In this document: positions 9,398-16,263 of the stretch, in pieces | Position numbering within the stretch: the stretch's first letter is position 1 | Layout of the letters: every line of letters starts with the position of its first letter | Assembly: GCA_011125455.1 (NCBI GenBank) | Contig: VKHO01000018.1 | Coordinates: 79,994-143,993, forward strand | DNA from: Chlamydiales bacterium STE3 | GTDB lineage: Bacteria > Chlamydiota > Chlamydiia > Chlamydiales > Parachlamydiaceae | Direction: 5' to 3' | Length of the DNA stretch: 64,000 nucleotides | Program-made: the position numbers and the translations under genes | The notes under the pieces: generated by a model | Told to the model about the DNA's origin: nothing | Databases searched by the model: none | The model's input: only the letters and a program-made list of their open reading frames with translations

Positions 9398-9434
9398 GTA
9401 TTCCTCTTTTAAATAGAACTAATATAAGGTTTGC

Positions 9435-9460
9435 TTTGTGAAATTAAAAAATTTCACAAA
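9435..9460. other. 11-bp perfect inverted repeat between members A and B
   Basis: TTTGTGAAATT at 9435-9445 and its exact complement at 9450-9460 are separated by four A's. It lies 38 bases upstream of member A's start on the minus strand and is not followed by a T-run in either direction, so it is more like an operator or mRNA hairpin than an intrinsic terminator. Function is unknown. Confidence 0.5.
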
Positions 9461-9573
9461 TTATTAATAATAATAAAATTGAATGCAATAGATAAAGCAA
9501 TATAATCCTTCAGCTTTAATTTGATGAGTATTGGATTAAGGTTTATTTTAAATTGTTATGGGATTGAAAGAAT

Positions 9574-10377
9574 TTATTCAGGGCAAATTTCAATACCTAC
9601 GATGATTTTTTTTAAGATAGCTCTATCATTGCTTAAAATTTTCCTTAAAGCAGGCTCTGCCTCAGGACAATCAGAGATGACTTTACATGCCTTTTGGATA
9701 CACTCTTCAATTCTTATTTTTAGATTTTTTAACATATTAAGATCTTTATAGGGAATTCCATTGGGGAATTCGCCGTGGATGTGGTGATAGCAAATCAAAT
9801 TTCCCTCGATCACTACTGGAGAACCCCCGAGAAAATGAGGATTAAAGACCTCAGGTAGTCGAGAACGTTGTGCTAATAGTGTATTCATCGTGATCGTATT
9901 ATTTGACGTACCGGGCAGGACCGTTTTTAAACGTTTTTTAGGAGCTTCTTGTCTAGCCTTAGGCATTATTTTCATGCAGCTATCGCTAGGGGGCTTTTTC
10001 TGCTCTTGTAGAGTATTTTTGATTACTAAACTGTAGTATTCTGTAAATACTTTTGCACAGCGCTTTGCTAGCTTTTGACAAACTTTGATATCTTCTTCAT
10101 TTAATAGGAGATTTTTTTTCCTTAGTTCTTCGTAGTCTTTTCTCAAAATCTCTCGAAGAGCATGTGCCGTTACAGATTTTGGATTAAATTCTTTGAGTTG
10201 ATTCAAAAGGAAATTGATACATTTTACATTACTAACTAAAGAAAGTTCGCAACCTGTGTGAGCATGGCAATGGCTATAAAAGAATTTGGCTTGATCAGCT
10301 ACAGAAAGATAAGGAGCCTCTTTACCCCACTCTTCTTCTAAAGAAAATGGATTTGGGTGAAAAGGTAAAATTTGCAT
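9574..10377 (-). CDS. HxHP/HxHG two-lobe family protein, member B
   Basis: 267 residues, the shortest member and the clearest view of the architecture because its linker is short. Lobe 1: EEWGKEAPYL, HCHA at 36-39, Cys53, ILRKDYEEL with D81, Cys107. Linker 120-185 with the basic patch KKRLK at 147-151. Lobe 2: HIHG at 199-202 followed by EFPNGIPYKDL, Cys226 in EECIQKA, and LSNDRAIL with D251. The segments REILRKD (lobe 1) and RKILSND (lobe 2) are nearly the same, which suggests that one lobe duplicated. Start chosen at MQILPFHPNP, preceded by AGGGAG. No signal peptide and no named family recognised. Confidence 0.8.
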   Translation of the reverse strand: MQILPFHPNPFSLEEEWGKEAPYLSVADQAKFFYSHCHAHTGCELSLVSNVKCINFLLNQLKEFNPKSVTAHALREILRKDYEELRKKNLLLNEEDIKVCQKLAKRCAKVFTEYYSLVIKNTLQEQKKPPSDSCMKIMPKARQEAPKKRLKTVLPGTSNNTITMNTLLAQRSRLPEVFNPHFLGGSPVVIEGNLICYHHIHGEFPNGIPYKDLNMLKNLKIRIEECIQKACKVISDCPEAEPALRKILSNDRAILKKIIVGIEICPE

Positions 10378-10786
10378 ACAACTCCCTAAAAAAAATGATA
10401 AGAGAAACCATATTCTTAGCAGGAATTGGTTTTTTTCTCTTAAAATAAAAATTTTTATTTATTAAATACCATTCACCCTCCACCCCGGGCACCTTCAAGA
10501 AAGGGCGGCAGATCGGAAATCCTTAAGTTATAGAGCTAAATTTTATTCCAGCTATTGTTTGTTAAACAGCTTTATAAAGAATCAATTTTAAAAAAATTTA
10601 AAGCGCTGAATGTATATCCTTAAGGCAATACAATTCAGTAGGGTAGCTCATTTGTAAATTTGGCTATTTCTTCAATTTAATCTTTAAATAAGCGTAGTGG
10701 CCTTTCGATCATTAAATAGCCCATAACATATCCCCCTTTAGATTTGATAGAGCGTATTCAGGTTTAAAATGAATACGTTTCTTGAG
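10378..10786. other. Intergenic, 409 bp, between members B and C
   Basis: No convincing gene on either strand. The B-proximal part (about 10439-10470) is almost pure A/T and probably promoter-proximal for member B. A short GC-rich stretch (about 10481-10530, containing CCCTCCACCCCGGGCACC) stands out from the AT-rich surroundings and may be a remnant of something else. The rest is featureless. Confidence 0.5.
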
Positions 10787-12172
10787 TTAATTTAATAAAA
10801 ATCCAATAGAACTTTTCCTTGGAGAAGGCGGTCTGCTGATTTCGCTTTCAGATGTTTCGAATTCTTCTTCATCCTCCTCTCCCATCTTTTCTACAAATGT
10901 TTCTTTTTCGAGGATAGAAAGTTCTTGTTGATTAATTGGAGAAGAAGGCTTGCTGATTTCGCTTTCAGATGTTTCGAGTTTTTCTTCCTCTTTCTCTACT
11001 AGCTTTTCCACAAATGTTTTTTCTTCAAGGATAGGAGGTTTTTTTTGATTAATTAGAGAAGTCAACTTGCTTATTCTAATTTCAAATATTTTTAATTTTT
11101 TTCTATCCTCCTCTATAATTTTTTCTATACTTTTCTCCTCTTCAGGAAAGGCAGCTTTTCGCTGATCAAGATAAAGAATGCACCGCCTAATACTTTCTGC
11201 TACTTTTTTCACGGCTGGGAGATCCTTAGAAGAGTAACCATTCCTGTAAGTACCATGTTGATGCGTTACGAGGAGCCCTTTACCTGGGATCTCAACAATG
11301 CATCCCGCGGGACTTGGGTGGGACGCAGAAAAGAATGTTTCATAGATGCCATCGTCGTTTTGAACGGCCTTTGGATGCATTACTGGGGAATCGTTGGGTT
11401 TTGGTCTTTTTCGGCTCTGTTCAGCTTTCTTTTTTGCTAAAGAGGCTTTTTCTGCTTCTTGTTTTTTTACTTGTTTCTCGCGCATTTTCTCTATAGTAAG
11501 AGAATCTGTTTTACTAATTGCCTCGCGCAGTCTTGCTAACTGTCGTTTAAGACTTTTTCGTTCAGTTGAGGTTGGTTGTAAACCCGCTTCTTCCGGTGAA
11601 GCCGGTATGTAGATTGGAGATGGAGGGGTGACGTGCTGCTCTGGCAAGTATGGCGAGATTTGCTCTCTTAGTAAAGTTGGTGCTTGTGGATCAGGAATAT
11701 AGCTAGGAACAGGAGGGCTGCCGTTAATAGAAGAGCTTCTATGTTCTACTAGCTGAACCAGAGAAGATAATTTTTGTTGGCAGCGGTTTACAATGTGAGC
11801 ATTGCTCGCATGATTTGGATAATCATTGGGAAACGAAAGAAATAATTCAAAATCCTTTTCCAAGGCTTTTTCAAGCATAAGAGCTAGCCTTGTATTAGGG
11901 TTAAGCTGATCTAACAAGTCTAAATTATGGTTAAGGCATTGGATAAGTGAGTTACCATCCTCTGAAGAAAACTGCGAAAAAAGTTGAGGGTGTGCGTGCA
12001 TATAGCAATGGTTCTCTTGTCTCAAAGATAAACGAGGTCCTTTGGCATTCCACAATTCATCTACAGCCTTGCTGATGTTACCGTTATTCTGAAAAAGGGG
12101 AGGTGCCACTAAAGCGGGTTGAACATGTACATGGACAGAAAAACCGGGCATATTACCTGGGAATTGGCTCAT
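10787..12172 (-). CDS. HxHP/HxHG two-lobe family protein, member C, with duplicated acidic tail
   Basis: 461 residues. Lobe 1: LWNAKGPRL at 40-48, HAHP at 59-62 (Ala replaces the Cys seen in the others), Cys79, LEKDFELF with D107, Cys131. Residues 150-260 are Pro-rich, then a highly charged helical stretch (203-250) ending in RKRPKP at 254-259. Lobe 2: HQHG at 304-307, Cys331, EEDRKKL with D356. The tail repeats a roughly 40-residue unit twice (about 372-411 and 412-451), each with EKxTFVEK and ETSESEIS. GGAG lies eight bases before the ATG, after the palindrome ACTTAATTAAGT. Unknown family; the second lobe is intact. Confidence 0.8.
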   Translation of the reverse strand: MSQFPGNMPGFSVHVHVQPALVAPPLFQNNGNISKAVDELWNAKGPRLSLRQENHCYMHAHPQLFSQFSSEDGNSLIQCLNHNLDLLDQLNPNTRLALMLEKALEKDFELFLSFPNDYPNHASNAHIVNRCQQKLSSLVQLVEHRSSSINGSPPVPSYIPDPQAPTLLREQISPYLPEQHVTPPSPIYIPASPEEAGLQPTSTERKSLKRQLARLREAISKTDSLTIEKMREKQVKKQEAEKASLAKKKAEQSRKRPKPNDSPVMHPKAVQNDDGIYETFFSASHPSPAGCIVEIPGKGLLVTHQHGTYRNGYSSKDLPAVKKVAESIRRCILYLDQRKAAFPEEEKSIEKIIEEDRKKLKIFEIRISKLTSLINQKKPPILEEKTFVEKLVEKEEEKLETSESEISKPSSPINQQELSILEKETFVEKMGEEDEEEFETSESEISRPPSPRKSSIGFLLN

Positions 12173-12282
12173 TATTATTACTCCAACTTAATTAAGTGTT
12201 TCTATTAAAAAATATATTTTTATTTATAAATTTTATTTAAATTAATTTTTGTATTGCATTTACAAAAAAAGATAGAAATGGA

Positions 12283-13518
12283 TTATTCTTTTGAATTGAG
12301 AACGTAGGAAAGGGAAGCTTTTCTTCCGTCGTTAAAAACTATTGGTTTTTGGACTCTCTGCTTCTTTATTGGAGAGTTACCCTGCTCAGCTCTTAATTGC
12401 GCAATTTGTTTACGAATTTTGTCTAATCTTTCTGCGTCCCGATTTAATACTTCATGGATGGCGGTGGAATACCTATCTGAATATTTTTGTGCATTTTGCT
12501 CTATACGTCTCATGCATGACTCAACTCTTCTTTTTCGGTCGTTAAGAATAGATAAGTTTAGCGGCTCTGCAGAGCATTCTCCATGTTGGTGTGCTACTAC
12601 CACGCGATTTTTAGAACAGACAAAGGCATCTTCTTTTTTATTAGAAATAATATCTGTAAATTTTTGTTCGACCGTAAAAGGACCGATGCGGAATGGGTTA
12701 ATTGAAAGGTTTTTTGCTAAGGGTTGTATTGGTTTTGGGGATGAAGCTCCTTGTGTAGCTGAAGTTGAAGCTTTTATTGACTTTGAGAAAGAGGGTGTAT
12801 TTCTTTGCGAACCTGTCATAGATCGAGCTTTTTCTTCTAACAGACACGCGGCAAGCAGTAATTTTTCTTGTTCTGAAAGAGTTTTTAGAGAGCCCAGTGC
12901 ATTTTCTGGAGATTCCTCACGGGGCCTTTTGAATCTTCTTCCCTTAACTGGTTGGGGGACCGTAGAAGTTACAGGGGTATTTTCAAGATGCTGAGGCTGC
13001 GAAAAAGGCGTTACAGAATAGTAGGGACTTGGAGGATTGTAAGAAACTGTCGACTGTCTTTGTAATTGTGGTGCAGGGAAGAATTTAGCTAAGATTTTCT
13101 CGCATTGCTTTTTTATCATGGCGTGTTCTTCTAACGTGGGAAAATCGGGGGGAAGAATAATGAACAATTCAAAATCTCTTCTCAGGATTTCAGAAAGCCT
13201 TTTAGCAGATGCTGAATTTAAATTTAAATCTTGGAATGTTTGAAGAATGAGAAGGACACAATCCCAAAATGGCTGGTAACCATTTTCTCTAAATTGGCCA
13301 GCATATCTAGGATGGCAATGAGAAAAGAATAGCTTCTTGCCTAATCCAATGCTGAATCTCACTTGAGATTGGTTCCAAACCTCATTAACTTTGGAATTAA
13401 TGAGGTGTTCTTCTTGAATTGGTTGATGTAGAGCGAGTGATGAATGAGGGAAGGTAGTTTGTGTAGAGGTGTGATCGAGGTAATGCACGAGAGTTCTCCG
13501 AAAATTGATTGCAAACAT
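12283..13518 (-). CDS. HxHP/HxHG two-lobe family protein, member D
   Basis: 411 residues. Lobe 1: VWNQSQVRF, HCHP at 67-70, Cys87 in WDCVLL, ILRRDFELF with D115, Cys139. The linker is long and Pro/Ser-rich with a strongly basic patch GRRFKRPRE at 193-201, which resembles a nuclear localisation signal. Lobe 2: HQHG at 310-313, Cys335 in ESCMRRI, LNRDAERL with D361. The tail has a second basic patch, IKKQR. The ribosome site is weak (AGATTAGA). The gene is 110 bases upstream of member C and is followed upstream by an AT-only tract at about 13564-13610. Unknown family; nuclear targeting is inference. Confidence 0.8.
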   Translation of the reverse strand: MFAINFRRTLVHYLDHTSTQTTFPHSSLALHQPIQEEHLINSKVNEVWNQSQVRFSIGLGKKLFFSHCHPRYAGQFRENGYQPFWDCVLLILQTFQDLNLNSASAKRLSEILRRDFELFIILPPDFPTLEEHAMIKKQCEKILAKFFPAPQLQRQSTVSYNPPSPYYSVTPFSQPQHLENTPVTSTVPQPVKGRRFKRPREESPENALGSLKTLSEQEKLLLAACLLEEKARSMTGSQRNTPSFSKSIKASTSATQGASSPKPIQPLAKNLSINPFRIGPFTVEQKFTDIISNKKEDAFVCSKNRVVVAHQHGECSAEPLNLSILNDRKRRVESCMRRIEQNAQKYSDRYSTAIHEVLNRDAERLDKIRKQIAQLRAEQGNSPIKKQRVQKPIVFNDGRKASLSYVLNSKE

Positions 13519-13963
13519 TCTAATCTAATTCTGCTTTATAATCAAATGTCAGTTGTTATTTGCCTTTTTTATTAAAAAATTAATAATTATAAATAATATC
13601 TTTAATAAATTAAAGACCAAGACTCTGCTGCATGTTGAATATGAGCGATGTTGAACGACTCCTTCTGTAAAACCAATAGAAATAAATGGACATACAATTC
13701 GTTAGAGAAAAAAAATTTACCAACAAAATTTGATAGGGTGTTATATCCCAAAAAACATCTTTTCCATGCGTGGATACAGCATATTTTCAGGGTTAACAAG
13801 CAGTTAACAAAAGAAAATTTTTTTAGAGCTGAAATTTTTAAAGATGTATCGTTAGCCAAAGGTTTTTCGTCTTCAGCACAAAACTTGCTTTGCGAGTTTT
13901 GTACTGACAAGGGGTTCTAACGGCTATCACTGATAAGACTTAAAAAAGCCTTTGTTTAATGGC
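13519..13963. other. Intergenic, 445 bp, between members D and E
   Basis: Short frames exist on both strands (for example 13648-13920 plus), but they lack ribosome sites and have no family-like content, so I call no gene. The D-proximal 60 bases are nearly pure A/T. A strong hairpin at 13874-13906 is listed separately. Confidence 0.5.
13874..13906. other. Strong hairpin downstream of member E
   Basis: An 11-pair stem (one T-G wobble) closed by a TTT loop, ACAAAACTTGC pairing with GCGAGTTTTGT. It extends by three more pairs (CAG/CTG) past one mismatch. It lies 58 bases after the end of member E on the minus strand but has no following T-run. It may end transcription with help from a factor, or stabilise the mRNA. 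Confidence 0.5.
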
Positions 13964-15382
13964 TTAAGAACAGTATTTTTGCTTTTCTAAATTTGTGAGC
14001 AAAGCAAGCAAATCCTGAATGCGTTTTTCCCATTTATCTAGATCAAGGCGAGATTCATCTGGTTGAGGTAGAGGTGTAACAGGTGCTGCTGTTTTATTTT
14101 TTCTGTGGGATATTTTTGTTGTCGATGAAGGCTGAGAGGTGAGCTGAGAATGAGTCACCGAAGCGAGGCCAACTCGCGATTTTTTGCTGCGTTTTGATTG
14201 ACTACGAGAATGTGGATGTAATTGCTTTTCTTCTTGAGCATCCACCGGTTTCTTCCTCTTTGACTCCCAATCTGCAGTTGGATAATGAGGGGGGCGCATA
14301 CCCAAATGACTCTCTGGCAAATGATGTGGACTGCTTGTTCTTCGATGTAAAGTGTCATTAATGCTTGGTATAGTTGGGTGATAAGGAAAATCTTGATCAG
14401 TTGGTTTTCCCTCAGCTTGGCTTCTGGCAAGCTGTTCATGTGGCCAGGAAAAATAAGGATCACGTGTAGTTGTATAGCTTCTTTGCGAAGAAAATGAAGA
14501 ATCAGTAAAGGCTGGCGAAGGCATTTCTGAGCTGCTTTTACTGATAGGTATTGGAGGATGAGAAAAGCCTTGATAGGTTTGTTCTTCCTCAGTTTCTTGC
14601 CTTGAAATTTGGTCAGGTGTCCAAGGAAAATAAGAATCACTTGGTATGGTATAGCTTCCTTGCGAAGGAAATGAAGAATCAGTAAAAGCTGGAGAAGGCA
14701 TTTCTGCACTGCTTTTACTGATAGGCATTGGAGGATGATAAGAAAAACCTTGATAGGTTTGTTCTTCTTTAGTTTCTTGTCTTGAACTTGGTTCAGGTCT
14801 CCAAGAAAAATAAGGATCACTTGGTATTGGTTGGCTCCCTTGAGGAAAAGCTGAAGGCGACGTAGCAAATCTACTCCTTCCTTTGTACCAGCTGTCATTT
14901 GTGATAGGTAAGGGATGGTGAAGGGGGGAACCTTGGCAAGTTTGTTTTTCTACATGACTCAACTGGTTTAAAATTTCCCTACATTCATTTGCCATCTCTT
15001 CATATTTTCTTATTTTAGGAAAGCTACAAGGCAGATTTTGAAAAAATTCAAGATGTTCAATTAGAGCAGTTTTAAGCCCGCTTACAATTTGCATATCGAA
15101 ATTTAATTTATGGAACTCTAATAAATTAAGCTCGACACACTCCCAAATTTTAGGATAGTCATGAGCCTTGCATTCTCGAAAATGCCTGGGATGGCAATGG
15201 TCATAATGAGCTATTCTTCTGTTGCTATCCACAATTAAAGAAGGATATTGTGCATTCCACAATTCATAAAACTTAAAATTAACTGAGCCGCTTTCATGGG
15301 GGTAATTTGACATTGAAGGGCAGCTTAATCTACTTTCGAAAGGCGAGGCAGCGGGCAGGTTGGGTTGCATATTATTCTCCAA
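13964..15382 (-). CDS. HxHP family protein, member E, repeat-bearing and lacking the second lobe
   Basis: 472 residues, the first gene of the array. Lobe 1 is intact: LWNAQYPSL at 41-49, HCHP at 62-65, Cys82 in WECVEL, the LEFF segment near 111-114, and Cys134. After it, residues 147-357 are a tandem repeat of about 60 residues (two full near-identical copies, one diverged before and one partial after) rich in Pro, Ser and Tyr. The C-terminus carries basic clusters (ESKRKK at 373-378, SKRSKKSR at 396-403) and ends in a short helix. There is no HxHG lobe. The start MENNMQPNLP is preceded by GGAG. Unknown family; effector-like by composition. Confidence 0.8.
   Translation of the reverse strand: MENNMQPNLPAASPFESRLSCPSMSNYPHESGSVNFKFYELWNAQYPSLIVDSNRRIAHYDHCHPRHFRECKAHDYPKIWECVELNLLEFHKLNFDMQIVSGLKTALIEHLEFFQNLPCSFPKIRKYEEMANECREILNQLSHVEKQTCQGSPLHHPLPITNDSWYKGRSRFATSPSAFPQGSQPIPSDPYFSWRPEPSSRQETKEEQTYQGFSYHPPMPISKSSAEMPSPAFTDSSFPSQGSYTIPSDSYFPWTPDQISRQETEEEQTYQGFSHPPIPISKSSSEMPSPAFTDSSFSSQRSYTTTRDPYFSWPHEQLARSQAEGKPTDQDFPYHPTIPSINDTLHRRTSSPHHLPESHLGMRPPHYPTADWESKRKKPVDAQEEKQLHPHSRSQSKRSKKSRVGLASVTHSQLTSQPSSTTKISHRKNKTAAPVTPLPQPDESRLDLDKWEKRIQDLLALLTNLEKQKYCS
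14312..14944 (-). repeat. Tandem ~180-bp coding repeat within member E
   Basis: Units at about 14762-14944, 14582-14761, 14405-14581 and a partial one at 14312-14404. Each encodes about 60 residues with the shared cores QTYQGFS, PISKSS, EMPSPAFTDSSF and DPYFSW. The two central copies are nearly identical, so the expansion is recent. Unit lengths stay multiples of three. Confidence 0.85.
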
Positions 15383-15434
15383 TAATGAGTAAATGGGTAG
15401 ATCGTTTATTTAATTAAAAAATATTATAATCAAT

Positions 15435-15920
15435 TTAGTTCTTAGTTATTTTGCTCTTTGTAGAAATCTCCGAGGGAAACTTTAAGTCGATGTGACTTAG
15501 TGGACGGAGTATGCTTAAATCTTTGCTTGAAAACTCAAATGGTGACAAGTCAGAGAGAGGTGTTAAAGTGGTTGCTGGCGCTACAACCCAGGAAGGTGTA
15601 TTTGAGAAACCTATGTAAGGAACTTTGCCAGAGCGCATAAGTTCATCAAATGCCCTCATGGCTTCTTCAACAAGTGTTGTAAAGTCCCAGATATGTAACC
15701 AATAAATGCCAATGTAGTTCGTATTTAGCCTTTTGAGAGAGGCCTCAACACAATGCATTCTATTTTTAAAATGGTTACCGCTAGCGTTGATAAAAGCATT
15801 AAATTTTGCTTTTCTTTGCTCTTTAGATGTGCCCCAACCAACATTTTCACCAAATGGCATTGTCCCTAAGCAAAGTTTTGAAAGACGAAAGCCATTTTCG
15901 CCAAAAAGCTTATACTGCAT
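15435..15920 (-). pseudogene. Aldo/keto reductase remnant
   Basis: The 161-residue frame begins like a full aldo/keto reductase (MQYKLFGENGFRLSKLCLGT, then FGENVGWGTS) and later has CVEASLKRLNTNYIGIYWLH and GKVPYIGFSNTPSWVVA, all recognisable family segments. From memory of the family, about 35-40 residues that hold the catalytic Asp and Tyr are missing between AFINA and SGNHFKN, and everything after WVVAPATTL, about half of the roughly 330-residue protein, is lost or scrambled. The frame stays open by chance. It cannot be an active reductase. An imperfect palindrome (15919-15964) covers its start codon. Confidence 0.85.
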
Positions 15921-15972
15921 CTCTTCTTTCCTATTTGATTAACAAATAGAAGAAAAGAAGAGATTTTTACAA

Positions 15973-16136
15973 TAGACCTCTTGCATAACTCCATTTATTT
16001 GCTAAAATTACCCTCTTTGGTGCCTTTATCATTAAATTTTTCAACCATATGTGCTCATATGCTCTCAAAATTTTCCGATAAATTCACTCAAAAATGATCA
16101 ATTTTTTCACACAAAGCAAGTTATGCAAGAAGTCTA
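15973..16136. mobile_element. MITE-like element, copy 1 (164 bp)
   Basis: A non-coding element bounded by TAGACCTCTTGCATAA and its near-exact inverse TTATGCAAGAAGTCTA (15 of 16 matching). A second copy of identical length at 40407-40570 is about 87% identical by hand count. No transposase is inside, so it would have to be moved in trans. The outer TA on both sides could be a duplicated TA target. It sits between the aldo/keto reductase remnant and the 3' end of glyQS. Confidence 0.85.
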
Positions 16137-16263
16137 ATAGCTTAAAGTCGAATTCGCTGCCAAAATTTCACTACACCACCACTTATCTTAGCAATCGCTT
16201 GAATGGCGACACATTCAAATGTAGAAAGGTCGTTGATAAGAAATTTGGGTAGCAAATGGCTCC

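Noticed and set aside
12419..12994. 191-codon plus-strand frame across member D
   Set aside because: It is antisense to a well-supported family member, is rich in Cys/Phe/Ser as expected of a shadow frame, and has no ribosome site.
14155..14898. 247-codon minus-strand frame shifted relative to member E
   Set aside because: It exists because the repeat units are multiples of three and keep the alternative frame open. Its composition is unlike a real protein and it has no ribosome site; the HCHP-containing frame is the gene.
14312..14944. Possible CRISPR or non-coding tandem array
   Set aside because: The units are contiguous, about 180 bp, encode protein, and lack spacers.
16137..16263. Short coding-like minus frame next to the MITE (contains AIQAIAKISGGVVKFWQ)
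   Set aside because: Only 38 codons, no start, and no family; it may be a remnant but cannot be supported as a gene.
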